64,000 nt of DNA from Myxococcales bacterium (GCA_020633515.1 JACKDM010000018.1:16825-80824); one strand, 5' to 3'; positions 46,925-60,791 are shown, counted from the first letter of the stretch. Notes: generated from the sequence alone by a model not told the origin. Program-made: numbers and translations.

Positions 46925-48508
46925 ATGGCAAGCACCGTGAGCCGCGATACCTCCGAGCTGGTCGACCGGCTCACCCGCGAGAACACCTACCTCCGCCTCG
47001 CCCAACGCCTCGCCGGCGTCGGCCACTTCACCCACGACCGGCTCACCGATCGCAGCGAATGGTCCGAGGCACTCTACGAGATCCTCGGCTTTGCGCCATC
47101 GCTCCCCGCCGATTTCGAAGCCTTCATCGGGCTCGTCGACCCGGTCGACGCCCAGCGGATGCGGGTGCAGGTCGCCCGCGCCCCGCTCGACGACTTCACC
47201 GCCGACTTCCGCTTCACCCGCGCCGACGACGGCCGCGCCCGCCACGGCCGCGTCACCGGCTTCGTCGAGCGCGACGCCGCCCGCCAGCCGGTGCGCGTCA
47301 TCGGCATCCTGCAAGACATCACCGACAACAAGGCCGCCGAGCAGGCCGCCCGCGCCGCCGAGCGCCGCCTCGAGGGCGCCGCGCGCCTCGAAGCCATCGG
47401 CGCCCTCGCCCGCGGCCTCGCCCACGACCTCGGCAACCTGCTCACCGTCATCGTCGGCAGCGCCGAGCTCATCGAAGGCGCGACCGCGCCCGGCGACCCG
47501 CTCCGCGAAGACACCGCCGCGCTCGTCGCCGCCGCCGACCGCGCCCGCCACGTCACCGGACGCCTCCTCGGCTTCGCCCGCCCCGCCCCCGGCAGCGGCC
47601 TCCCGCTCGCCGTCGCCGACTGCCTCCGCGAGCTCGCCCCGGTCCTCGAAGACATCCTCGGCCCCCGCGTCGCGCTGCGCTTCGAGCTCGCCGCCCCCGA
47701 CGCCACCGTCGCCATCGACCCCGGCCGCCTCGAACAGATCCTCGTCGAGCTGACCCGCAACGCCCGCGCCGCCCTGCCCGACGGCGGCGAGCTCACCGTG
47801 CGCGTCGCGCTCGACCCCACCGCCGGCGACGGCTGGCTCCGCCTCGACGTCCGCGACAACGGCGTCGGCATGCCACCCGCCATCCGCCACCGCGCCTTCG
47901 AGCCCTTCTTCACCACCCGCACGACGCCCGGCGCCCATGGCATCGGCCTCGCCGCCTGTCAGGCCATCGTCAGCGGCGCCGGCGGCCGCATCGAGATCAG
48001 CGACACCTCACCCGCCGGCACCTGCGTCACCGTGCGCCTCCCCATCGAGCCCACCCCGCCGCTCGCCCCCCGCCGCGCCGGCTTCGGCGCCGAGACCGTG
48101 CTCCTCGTCGACGACGACACCGCGCTCCGCGCCACCGTCGCCCGCGGGCTGCGTCAGGCCGGCTACCGCGTGCTCGGCGGCACCGACCCGCTCGCCGTCT
48201 ACGAGGCCGTCCGCGCCGGCCGCCTGCCCGCCATCGACCTCCTCATCACCGACGTCGACATGGCCGGCCTCGACGGCCGCGCGCTCGTCGCCCGGCTCCG
48301 CGCGCAGCGCCCCGGCCTGCCCGCGCTGCTCATGACCGGCGACCGCACCATCGCCGCCGCCCCCGACCTCCCCGTCATCCACAAGCCCTTCACCCTCGCC
48401 CGCCTCGCCGCGCTCGTGCGCGCCCTCCTCGACCGCGCCGCCGGCCCCGGCCTCGCCGAGCCCACCGGCCACCGCCCCACCGACGCGATGCTGCCCGGCG
48501 CCCGTTGA
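46925..48508 (+). CDS. PAS-containing hybrid histidine kinase, soluble
   Basis: 527 aa, no membrane segment. Order: short N-terminal helix, PAS domain (~25-140; VGHFTHDRLTDRSEWSEALYEILGF, then RVIGILQDITDNK), HisKA with His167 in GLAHDLGNLLTVI (NtrB-like), HATPase_c (LVELTRNARAALPDGGEL, VRDNGVGMPP, GAHGIGLAACQ), and a C-terminal receiver (LLVDDDTALR, Asp443 in LLITDVDMAGLDG, Lys in IHKPF). It senses a cytoplasmic signal. AAGG lies about 7 nt before the ATG. The 146-nt divergent gap from the thiolase gene is the most A+T-rich stretch nearby and probably holds promoters for both, though I cannot fix their positions. Confidence 0.88.
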   Translation: MASTVSRDTSELVDRLTRENTYLRLAQRLAGVGHFTHDRLTDRSEWSEALYEILGFAPSLPADFEAFIGLVDPVDAQRMRVQVARAPLDDFTADFRFTRADDGRARHGRVTGFVERDAARQPVRVIGILQDITDNKAAEQAARAAERRLEGAARLEAIGALARGLAHDLGNLLTVIVGSAELIEGATAPGDPLREDTAALVAAADRARHVTGRLLGFARPAPGSGLPLAVADCLRELAPVLEDILGPRVALRFELAAPDATVAIDPGRLEQILVELTRNARAALPDGGELTVRVALDPTAGDGWLRLDVRDNGVGMPPAIRHRAFEPFFTTRTTPGAHGIGLAACQAIVSGAGGRIEISDTSPAGTCVTVRLPIEPTPPLAPRRAGFGAETVLLVDDDTALRATVARGLRQAGYRVLGGTDPLAVYEAVRAGRLPAIDLLITDVDMAGLDGRALVARLRAQRPGLPALLMTGDRTIAAAPDLPVIHKPFTLARLAALVRALLDRAAGPGLAEPTGHRPTDAMLPGAR

Positions 48509-48533
48509 CCCCGACCCCCACCGCCGCCATCAT
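48505..48533 (+). promoter_or_regulatory. Sigma-70-like promoter for the carotenoid oxygenase operon
   Basis: TTGACC (48505-48510, overlapping the kinase stop), a 17-nt spacer, then CATCAT (48528-48533), 28 nt before the ATG. The oxygenase-thiolase pair may thus be expressed independently of the kinase. Confidence 0.4.
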
Positions 48534-48561
48534 GGCCGCGACCGCCCGGACGGAGAGCGCC

Positions 48562-50001
48562 ATGCGACCCCTCACCAACACCGCCACCTACCTCGATGGC
48601 ATCTTCGCGCCCGTCACCGACGAGCGCGACGACCTCGACCTCGAAGTCATCGGCGAGCTCCCCGCCGGCCTCGATGGCATGTTCGTGCAGAACAACCCCA
48701 ACCCCCGACAGCCACCGCCCGGCGCCTACCACTGGTTCGACGGCGACGGCATGATCCACGGCGTCATGCTCCGCGACGGCCGCGCCACCTACCGCAACCG
48801 CGCCATCGCCACCCGCGGCGCCGCCGCCGAGGCCGCCGCCGGCCGCGCGCTCTGGGGTGGCATCCTCGACGACTTCGACCCCCACGCCCCCGGCCCCCAC
48901 GACAAGAACACCGCCAACACCGACCTCGTCTGGCACGGCGGCCGTCTGCTCGCGCTCTGGTGGCTCGGCGGCGAACCCTACGAGATCGCCGTGCCCTCGC
49001 TCGCCACCCGCGGCCCGATCGACTTCGCCGGCACCCTCGAGGGCGGCGTCGCCGCCCACCCCAAGGTCGACCCCGTCACCGGCGAGCTCGTCTTCTTCGA
49101 CTACGACGTCTACCGCGCCCCCCACCTCACCTACGGCGTCGCCTCCAAGGACGGCCGCGTCACCCACCGCACCCCCATCGAGATCCCCGGCGCCCGCCTC
49201 TTCCACGACATCGCCATCACGCCGAATCACACCATCCTGCTCGACCTCCCGATGCTCTGGGATCCCATCAAGCTCGCGCAAGGCAAGCGCCGCGTCCGCT
49301 TCGACCGCAGCCTGCCCGCCCGCTATGGCATCATCCCCCGCCACGGCGACGGCGGCGCCGTGCGCTGGTTCGAAGGCCCGCCCTGCTACATCTATCACAC
49401 CGTCAACGCCTGGGAAGAGACCACCCCCGCCGGTCACACCCGGATCGTGATGACCGCGTGCCGCATCGAAGATCCCATCCCCCGCGTGCCCCACGCCGAG
49501 GAGCCCCACATCCCGCGGCTCTACTTCCTGCGGATGCGACCCTGCTTCTATCGCTACACCTTCGACCTCGACACCGGCCAGATGACCGAGGAGCAGCTCG
49601 ACGACCGCCTCACCGAGTTCCCGCGCATGAACGAGGCCCACCTCGGCCGCCCCACCCGCTACGGCTACCACCAGCGCCTCGCCGCCGAGCCGAGGCTGCT
49701 CTTCGACGGTGTCATCAAGTACGACGGCGACCGCGCCGCCGCCGCCCATGACTGGGGCCAGGGCCGCTTCGGCGGCGAGACCGCCTACGTGCCCCGCCCC
49801 GGTAGCACCGCCGAAGACGACGGCTGGCTCACCGCCTTCGTCAGCGACCGCGCCACCGGCCACAGCGAGCTGCACGTCCTCGACGCCCCGACCATGCAGC
49901 TCGCCGCCCGCGTCAAGCTCCCCCGCCGGGTCCCCATCGGGTTCCACACCCACTGGGTCCCCGGCGAAGGCATCCCCCGCGCCGAGGAGACCACCCGATG
50001 A
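48562..50001 (+). CDS. Carotenoid cleavage oxygenase
   Basis: 479 aa, start at ATG with CGGAGAG upstream. The four iron-binding His of the family are visible: His166 (AAHPKVD), His215 (FHDIAITPNH), His279 (YHTVNAWE) and His462 or 464 near the C-terminus (FHTHWVPG). A propeller layout is implied by the repeated DG segments (FDGDGMIHGVML). The enzyme splits a C=C bond of carotenoids, stilbenoids or lignin-like compounds with O2; which one is not evident. Its stop overlaps the thiolase start by 4 nt (ATGA), so both are translated together. Confidence 0.9.
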   Translation: MRPLTNTATYLDGIFAPVTDERDDLDLEVIGELPAGLDGMFVQNNPNPRQPPPGAYHWFDGDGMIHGVMLRDGRATYRNRAIATRGAAAEAAAGRALWGGILDDFDPHAPGPHDKNTANTDLVWHGGRLLALWWLGGEPYEIAVPSLATRGPIDFAGTLEGGVAAHPKVDPVTGELVFFDYDVYRAPHLTYGVASKDGRVTHRTPIEIPGARLFHDIAITPNHTILLDLPMLWDPIKLAQGKRRVRFDRSLPARYGIIPRHGDGGAVRWFEGPPCYIYHTVNAWEETTPAGHTRIVMTACRIEDPIPRVPHAEEPHIPRLYFLRMRPCFYRYTFDLDTGQMTEEQLDDRLTEFPRMNEAHLGRPTRYGYHQRLAAEPRLLFDGVIKYDGDRAAAAHDWGQGRFGGETAYVPRPGSTAEDDGWLTAFVSDRATGHSELHVLDAPTMQLAARVKLPRRVPIGFHTHWVPGEGIPRAEETTR

Positions 50002-51260
50002 AGCCATCGCGACCCGTGTATGTCATCGGCGGCGCGCACAGCCCGTTCCTCGGCAAGCCCCGCAAGGACTTCGTCACCCACCGCCACCCGGATCACGGCA
50101 AGCGCCACAACCCCGGCCTCGAAGACCACCTCGCCGTCGCGCTCCGCGGCGCGTTCGCCGCCACCGGCGTCGATCCCACCGCCGTGCAGAAGGCATGGCT
50201 CAGCAACTTCCTCGGCGAGCGCTTCTGCGACCAGGGCCACATGGGCGCGCTCCTCCCGCGCGTCGAGCCGGGCCTCGATGGCATCCCCATCGTGCGCGTC
50301 GAGGCCGCCTGCGCCTCGGGCGCCGCCGCGATCACCGCCGCCATCGACGCCATCGGCGCCGGCTGTGACGTCGCGCTCGCCGTCGGCGTCGAGATCGAGA
50401 CCAACGTCGGCGGCCGCGACGGCGTCGAACACATGGCGCTCGCCGCCCACTACCGCGAGCAGCGCGGCCTCGACACCTTCCTCTTCCCCCACCTCTTCGC
50501 CCGCCGCGCCAAGGCTTACAAAGAGACCTACGGCGCCACCGAAGAAGACCTCGCCCGCGTCGTCGCCAAGGCTTATGGCAACGCGCGCCGAAACCCGCTC
50601 GCGCTCAACCGCGACGCCGAGATGGACTTCGCCCGCGCGATGACCGTCGACCGGCACAACAACCACTTCCTCGACGACGCCACCCTCCGACCTCACATCC
50701 GCCTCTCCGACTGCACCCAGTTCACCGACGGCGCGAGCGCGGTGCTGCTCGCCAGCGAAGAGGGCCTCCGCCGCCTCGAGATCCCCCGCGAGCGCTGCAC
50801 CGAGATCGCGTCCTATGGCTTCACCGTCGCCGCGCTCGGCGCCGAGACCGATCCCACCCGGATGCACAACGTCGCCCGCGCCGCCGCCATCGCCTACGAC
50901 GCCGCCGGGGTCACCCCCGATGACATCGCGCTCGCCGAGGTGCACGACTGCTTCTCCATCGCCGAGCTCCAGATGTACGAGGCGCTCGGCCTCTGCGGCG
51001 AAGGCAAGGCGCCCGACCTGCTCGTCGGCGGCGCCACCGCGATCGACGGCCGCCTCCCGGTCAACCCCGGCGGCGGGCTCCTCGGCTTCGGGCATCCCAT
51101 CGGCGCGACCGGGATCAAGCAGGTCGTCGAGATCTGGCGCCAGATGAAGCGCCGCTGCGGTGACTACCAGATCCCCGGCACGCCCGAGACCGCGGTCACC
51201 GCCAACCTCGGCGGCGACGATCGCACCGCGGTCGTGATGGTGCACCGCGACCTGCGCTGA
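49998..51260 (+). CDS. Thiolase-family protein coupled to the carotenoid oxygenase
   Basis: 420 aa. Thiolase features: reactive Cys in VEAACASGAAAI, the EVHDCFSIAELQMYEALG segment, and GGGLLGFGHPIGATGIKQ with the catalytic His. The second active-site Cys is absent in the C-terminal segment (VTANLGGDDRTAVV), as in many SCP2-type thiolases. It is translationally coupled to the carotenoid oxygenase, so it may handle an acyl-CoA derived from the cleavage product; this is inference. It is similar in type to, but not a close copy of, the thiolase at 45.5 kb. A strong hairpin follows the stop. Confidence 0.82.
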   Translation: MKPSRPVYVIGGAHSPFLGKPRKDFVTHRHPDHGKRHNPGLEDHLAVALRGAFAATGVDPTAVQKAWLSNFLGERFCDQGHMGALLPRVEPGLDGIPIVRVEAACASGAAAITAAIDAIGAGCDVALAVGVEIETNVGGRDGVEHMALAAHYREQRGLDTFLFPHLFARRAKAYKETYGATEEDLARVVAKAYGNARRNPLALNRDAEMDFARAMTVDRHNNHFLDDATLRPHIRLSDCTQFTDGASAVLLASEEGLRRLEIPRERCTEIASYGFTVAALGAETDPTRMHNVARAAAIAYDAAGVTPDDIALAEVHDCFSIAELQMYEALGLCGEGKAPDLLVGGATAIDGRLPVNPGGGLLGFGHPIGATGIKQVVEIWRQMKRRCGDYQIPGTPETAVTANLGGDDRTAVVMVHRDLR

Positions 51261-51289
51261 GGCATCCGGCGCTCACGGATGCCATCTGA

Positions 51290-51318
51290 CGTGATGCCAT
51301 CGCGTCGATGGCATCACG
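51290..51318. terminator. Perfect 13-bp hairpin built from the GATGCCATC word
   Basis: CGTGATGCCATCG (51290-51302) and its exact reverse complement (51306-51318) are separated by only CGT. It lies in the 67-nt gap between convergent genes and contains one GATGCCATC and one GATGGCATC; a third copy lies just before it (from 51278). No T-run follows, so it may work as a bidirectional terminator with Rho, or may be a protein-binding dyad. Confidence 0.5.
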
Positions 51319-51327
51319 GCCCCGGCA

Positions 51328-56002
<4,675 letters not shown>

Positions 56003-56006
<4 letters not shown>

Positions 56007-57262
56007 GGGGCGCCTCCCGCGGCGTCGTCGAGCGCGGGCGCGTCGTCGATGGCGGGGGCGTCGGCGGGCGCGTCGTCGGGCGCGGGCGCGGCGGGCGCGG
56101 CGGGCGCGGCGGTGTCACCGGCGAGCGCGGGCAGCACCTTGACGGTCTGGCCGTCGACGAGGCGGGTCACGCCGGCGGTCACCAGCCGGTCGCCGGGGGC
56201 GAGGCCGCGGATGATCGCGAGGCCGTCGGCGGTCAGATCACCCACCTCGACGACCCGCCGCCGCACGACGCCCTCGCCGGCCGCGCCGGGTTCGAGCAGG
56301 TAGACGAAGCGGGCCTCGGCGTCCTCGGCGACGGCGAACGGGGGCACCCGCAGCGGGGGCGCCTCGCCGTCTTCGCCGGTGCTGAAGTCGACGGTGACCT
56401 CGGCGGCCATGCCGGGCCGGATCTCGTCGTCGGGGGACTCGACGCGGGCGGTGATGGGGAACGTCGAGCCGGTGTTGGTGCCGCTGACGCCCGCTTCGGT
56501 GACGGTGGCTTCGAAGCGCTCGCCGCGCAGCGCGTCGAAGGTGACGCCGACGGTGTCGCCGACCTTGATGCGGGCGACGAAGACCTCGGGCACCGCGAAG
56601 CGCACCTCGGGGCTGTCGCCCGAGCTGAGCACGACGACGGGCTGGCCGCTGGCGACGTTCTCGTTGACCTCGGCGAGCACGCCCGAGATGACGCCGTCGA
56701 CCGGGGCGACGAGGCGGGTGTACTTGACCTGGCTGCGGGCGAGCTGGAGCCGCTTGCCGATGGAGTAGAGCGTCGCGCGGGCCGAGTCGCGCGCGGCCTG
56801 CGCCTGGTCGAGATCCTGCCGCGAGGCGTTGCGGCTCGCGTAGAGGTCGCGGGTGCGGTCGTAGGTCGACTCGGCGTTGCGGAGCTGGGCCTGCCCCTGG
56901 GTGTAGGTCGCGACGGCCTCCTGGACCTGGAGCTCGTAGTCGGCGGCGTCGAGGCGGGCGAGGAGGGTGCCCTTCTTCACGTCGCTGCCGACCTTGACCG
57001 CGACCTCGGTGAGCGTGCCCGAGACCTTGAAGCTCAGCCGCGACTCGGCGCCCGACTGCGCGGTGCCGGCGAAGGTGCGCCCGCGGGCGTCGAGCGCGTC
57101 GCTGACGACCATCACCCGCACCGGGCGCAGCACCGGCTGGGGGGCGGGCGCCTCGCTCTGGCAGGCGGTCGTCAGCGCGAGGAGGGCGATGAGCACGGGG
57201 GCGGTGAGCAGGCGGGCGGTGCGGGGACGCGATGCCGGATCACCGGGCGGCGTAGCGATCAT
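56003..57262 (-). CDS. RND periplasmic adaptor (membrane fusion) lipoprotein
   Basis: 419 aa. Signal ending in Leu-Thr-Thr-Ala-Cys gives a lipid anchor. Order: N-terminal barrel strand, half-lipoyl (FKVSGTLTEVAVKVGSDVKKG), helical hairpin (~105-190), second half-lipoyl (LVAPVDGVISGVLAEVNENV), beta-barrel, membrane-proximal domain, and an Ala/Pro/Asp-rich C-terminal tail of ~40 residues that is longer than usual. It links the RND pump to the outer-membrane factor. ATG and GTG 4-nt overlaps on both sides make a strictly coupled three-gene operon. Confidence 0.92.
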
Positions 57263-59673
57263 GGGGTCTCCAAAGCGTCCATGAACTCGAGGAATCGGCG
57301 CTCGAAGGCCGCCTTCTCGTCGTCGGTGAGCAGGAAGTAGTAGCGGCCGACCGCCCGGTGCACGGCCATGAGGCGGACGAGGAAGTCATAGACGGCGTTG
57401 GCCGCGACCGACTCGCTGACCCGGGCGGTGTTCTGCACGTCGAGCAGGCTCACCTCGTCGATGGCGCCGCGGCGGTAGGCGTCGAGCGCGAGGTCGCGGG
57501 AGCGGCGGGCGGCGAGCGCGGCCTCCTGCGAGAGCTCGATGCTCGGGAACGCGCTCCCCGCCTGATGCACCGTCAGCCGCACCCGCTGCTCGATGCGCTC
57601 GGCCGCCGCCGCGCGCTGGCGGCGCAGCGCGACGAGGCGCGCGTCGGCCTCGCGGATCTCGGTCCAGTTCTCGCCGCCTTCGAAGATCGGCAGCGTCACC
57701 CCGAGCCCGATGAACCAGTCGGTGGCGTCGGCGGTGGCGATGCGGAAGGCATCGGGTGGGATCTGACCGGCGAGGCTGGGATCGACGGTGATGCTGTCGG
57801 CGGCGTCGGTGCCATCGCCGGCTTTGAAGAGGTCGTGCTCGATCTCGGCCTTGAGCGCGACGGTGGGCAGCCAGAAGCGGCGGGCGAGCGCGGCGCGGCG
57901 CTCGGCGGCGGCGAGGCCGGCGTCGATCTGGCGCAGCTCGGGCGCGTTCTCGATGGCTTCGCGGGCCATGAAGTCGCGGAACCGCGCGAAGCCGCGGGGG
58001 GTCGCGAGCCGGGTGACGAACGCCGGTCGGCTGGTCATGAAGTCGGGGTCGCCGAGCGCGATCGGCACCGGCGAGAGCCCCTCTTCGAGCGCGCTGCCCA
58101 TGAGCCGGGCGAGCACCATCGTCGCCATCTCGACGCCGCTCTCCGCCTGGATCACCGCCTGCTGCTCGTTGGCGATCTGCGCCTCCCAGCGGTGGATGTC
58201 GACGGTGCGGCCGGCGCCGAGGCGGGCGCGGGTCCGGGCGGTGGCGAGGTTGTGCTGGCTGAGCCGCAGGTTGGCGCGCTGGATCTCGGCGCCGGTGCGG
58301 GCGCGGAGCACGTCGAACCATGCCACCGCGGTGTCATGGATGACATCGAGCTCCTCGGCGGCGTAGCCCGCCTGGTCGCTGCGATAGATGTCATCCTGGA
58401 TGTCACGATTGACCCATGCGCCGTGGTTGTAGACGAGCTGGGTGACGCTGAGCTTGCCGGTGCCTTGGAGCTGCGGCGCCTGCCCGAAGCTCGCCTGGGC
58501 GCGGTCGGCGTCGATCACCCGGGTCGAGAGCTCCCCCTGGACGGTCGGCAGGAGCGGGGCGCGGGTCTTCTGGAGCGCGATCGCCTCGGCGTCGAGGTCG
58601 CTCTTGCGGGCGATGAGGCCCCGGTTGTGCGCCATCGCGGCGCGCACCGCCTCGATCAAGGTGAGCTTGCGGCCGAGATCGGCCTGATCGGTGCCAATGA
58701 GCACCGCGTCGGTGAGGACCCGCCAGGTCGGGGAGAGGTCGAGGGCGCGGGCGGTGTCGACGTTGAGCCGGAGCTGCTCGCCGCGTTCGAAGGCGACGGG
58801 CAGGCCGCCGGCGGGCTCGCCGATGATGATCTGATGGGCCGCGATCGCGATGCGGCGCATGTAGCGCTCGAGGTCGACCGGCGGGGTGAGGGTGGTCAAC
58901 AGCCCCCACTCGACGTCGGGGTAGCCGCGCAGGGCGAAGCTCGGCAGGCCGCGCTCGATCAGCGCGGCGGCGAGCTGCCGGTACTTCGCCTCGTCGAGCT
59001 GCGGCAGCGCGGTGACATAGACGGCCTGCACCTCGCGGGGGATGGCATCGACGGCGGCGCGGGGGTCGTCGCCGACGCCGATGATGCTCAGCGCGATGCC
59101 TTGCGCCTGACTCTGCCGTTGGAACTCCATCGCCAGCTCGGGGATCGCCTGGAGGTAGGCCCCGCCGGCGAGCAGCGCCATGCGCTCGAAGTCGACGACC
59201 TTGCGATAGGCGGCGAGGTCGCGCTCGACGTCGATGTCATCGGCGACGTAGGTGAGATCGCTGCGGCCGCTGCCTTGCCCGCGGGCCGGCAGGCGTTGGA
59301 TCCCGGCGTCGATGATCGCGGCGGCGACGACGGGGTGGGCGAGCGCCGGCCGGCGGCCGGCGATGTGCGATCCGAGCGCGTCGAGGGTGATGATGACGTC
59401 GACGTCGGGGGTGGCGAGCAGATCGTCGAGGGCGGCGGTGACCGAGGTGACCGACCACGCGCCGTCGCGTTGCAGCTCGGGCGGGAATGTGACCTCGATC
59501 CGCGCGCCGGCGAGCTCGGTGAGCTCGCGCGCGACGAGCGCCCGGACGAGGGTCGCGCCCTCCCAGGGGCCGTCGGCGATCGTGGCGACGCGGGCGGGGC
59601 GCGGCTGGGCGGTCACGAGCGCCGGCCAGCACAGGGCGAGGAGCAGGAGCGCGAGGCGCGTGCTTGCGGTCAT
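57259..59673 (-). CDS. TolC-type outer-membrane factor fused to an N-terminal substrate-binding-like domain
   Basis: 804 aa, far longer than a usual TolC protein (~430-500). From the ATG at 59673 (GAGGTG 7 nt upstream) it has a signal peptide, then residues ~25-330 resembling the ABC_sub_bind/periplasmic-binding fold (DVDVIITLDALGSHIAGRR, ALSIIGVGDDPRAAVDAI, EVQAVYVTALPQLDEAKYR), then two OEP domains (KLTLIEAVRAAMAHNRGLIA; later LGVTLPIFEGGENWTEIREAD). It is the first gene of the RND operon and overlaps the adaptor by 4 nt. The binding domain would sit in the periplasm and might deliver or sense the substrate. An upstream start at 59730 adds a non-signal leader. Confidence 0.87.
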   Translation of the reverse strand: MTASTRLALLLLALCWPALVTAQPRPARVATIADGPWEGATLVRALVARELTELAGARIEVTFPPELQRDGAWSVTSVTAALDDLLATPDVDVIITLDALGSHIAGRRPALAHPVVAAAIIDAGIQRLPARGQGSGRSDLTYVADDIDVERDLAAYRKVVDFERMALLAGGAYLQAIPELAMEFQRQSQAQGIALSIIGVGDDPRAAVDAIPREVQAVYVTALPQLDEAKYRQLAAALIERGLPSFALRGYPDVEWGLLTTLTPPVDLERYMRRIAIAAHQIIIGEPAGGLPVAFERGEQLRLNVDTARALDLSPTWRVLTDAVLIGTDQADLGRKLTLIEAVRAAMAHNRGLIARKSDLDAEAIALQKTRAPLLPTVQGELSTRVIDADRAQASFGQAPQLQGTGKLSVTQLVYNHGAWVNRDIQDDIYRSDQAGYAAEELDVIHDTAVAWFDVLRARTGAEIQRANLRLSQHNLATARTRARLGAGRTVDIHRWEAQIANEQQAVIQAESGVEMATMVLARLMGSALEEGLSPVPIALGDPDFMTSRPAFVTRLATPRGFARFRDFMAREAIENAPELRQIDAGLAAAERRAALARRFWLPTVALKAEIEHDLFKAGDGTDAADSITVDPSLAGQIPPDAFRIATADATDWFIGLGVTLPIFEGGENWTEIREADARLVALRRQRAAAAERIEQRVRLTVHQAGSAFPSIELSQEAALAARRSRDLALDAYRRGAIDEVSLLDVQNTARVSESVAANAVYDFLVRLMAVHRAVGRYYFLLTDDEKAAFERRFLEFMDALETP

Positions 59674-59677
59674 GGCA

Positions 59678-59691
59678 ACACCTCGCGGTGT
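59678..59691 (-). promoter_or_regulatory. Small hairpin over the ribosome-binding site of the outer-membrane factor gene
   Basis: On the mRNA, ACACC-GCGA-GGTGT is a 5-bp stem with a GNRA tetraloop; the stem and loop contain the GAGG of the Shine-Dalgarno sequence just before the ATG. It could damp translation of the whole efflux operon. Confidence 0.3.
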
Positions 59692-59878
59692 CGGTCGGGT
59701 GGGCGAGTCGTCGAGCGGCAGCAGCGTCATTGTGACGGCTTCACCCGGCGCTGTCGAGAGGGCGACCGCCCGGTCGATGCCATGGGGAGGCGGGTGCTGC
59801 GCGCGGCGCGCGCGGGGAGATGGCGCCGAGGCAGGGGGAGGGTCGAGCGTCGTCGCGACCGGCGGCGCGGTGACGGGC

Positions 59879-60685
59879 TCAGGCCGCGGCGGTGATGACC
59901 GGCTTCTGGCTGATCTGGTCGACGTGCACGTCCATCTGCGGGTAGGGGATGCTGATGGCGGCGGCGTCGAGCGCCTTCTTGACGGCGAGGGTCATGGCAT
60001 CGCGCAGGCCGAGGTAGTTCTCGGGGGTGGTCCACAGCCGCACCGACCACTGGATCGACGAGGCGCCGAGCGCCTTGAGGTAGACGTCGGGGCGCTCGCC
60101 CGAGAGGCCGGTGAGCGCGCCGATCAGCACCGCGCGGGTCTGGTCGAGATCGGCGCCGTAGTGGGTGCCGACGTCGACGTCGACGCGGGCCATGCCGTCG
60201 AAGGTCTTGTTCTCGATGGGGGCGTCGAAGACCTGCTTGTTGGGCAGGATCAGGGTGTGGTTGGCGAACGCGAGGAGGCGGGTGGTGAAGAGGCCGATCT
60301 CTTCGACGATGCCGGTCTGGCCGTTGAGGGTGACGACGTCGCCGACCTTGAACGGGCGGAGCACGAGCAGCATGACGCCCGAGGCGACCGAGGAGAGGGT
60401 GCCCTGGAAGGCGAGGCCGATCGCGAGGCCGGCGGCGCCGACGAGGGCGGCGAAGCTCGTCGTCTCGATGCCGAAGGCCCCGAGGCAGGCGATGGCCACG
60501 AGGACGAGGATCGACCAGCGCACGAGGTTGGTGACGAAGCGGGTGAGGGTGACGTCGACGCGGGCGCGCTCGAGGCCGCGGCGCGCGAGGCCGGCGACGA
60601 TCTTGGATCCATAGAGGCCCGCGACGAAGACACCGATGACCCACAAGACCTTGATGGCAAAGGCCAGCACGACGCTGGTGTTCAT
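59879..60685 (-). CDS. mscS: MscS-type mechanosensitive channel
   Basis: 268 aa, close to E. coli MscS in length. Three membrane helices, with the pore helix in GAAGLAIGLAFQGTLSSVASGVMLLVLRPF, then VGDVV, the beta domain with GIVEEIGLFTTRLL and LPNKQVFDAPIEN, and the alpha-beta C-terminal vestibule. It opens under membrane tension to release solutes. GGAGG sits about 6 nt before the ATG. It is followed by 205 nt without a gene before the efflux operon starts; the upstream gap contains a GTGTACAGC inverted repeat. Confidence 0.93.
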   Translation of the reverse strand: MNTSVVLAFAIKVLWVIGVFVAGLYGSKIVAGLARRGLERARVDVTLTRFVTNLVRWSILVLVAIACLGAFGIETTSFAALVGAAGLAIGLAFQGTLSSVASGVMLLVLRPFKVGDVVTLNGQTGIVEEIGLFTTRLLAFANHTLILPNKQVFDAPIENKTFDGMARVDVDVGTHYGADLDQTRAVLIGALTGLSGERPDVYLKALGASSIQWSVRLWTTPENYLGLRDAMTLAVKKALDAAAISIPYPQMDVHVDQISQKPVITAAA

Positions 60686-60701
60686 GACTCCCCTCCACGT
60701 T

Positions 60702-60749
60702 GTGTACAGCGGCCGCCAGACCGGCGGCGCGGTTGTCCATGCTGTACAC
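60702..60749. promoter_or_regulatory. Spaced inverted repeat upstream of mscS
   Basis: GTGTACAGC (60702-60710) and GCTGTACAC (60741-60749) are exact reverse complements with 30 nt between them (centre to centre about 39 nt), 17-64 nt upstream of mscS. This spacing places both half-sites on roughly the same DNA face and suits a dimeric or looping regulator. It also lies just after the receiver gene stop. Confidence 0.4.
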
Positions 60750-60791
60750 GAGGCGCGGCCGATGGGCCATCACAAATCGGCGCGCTCGACG

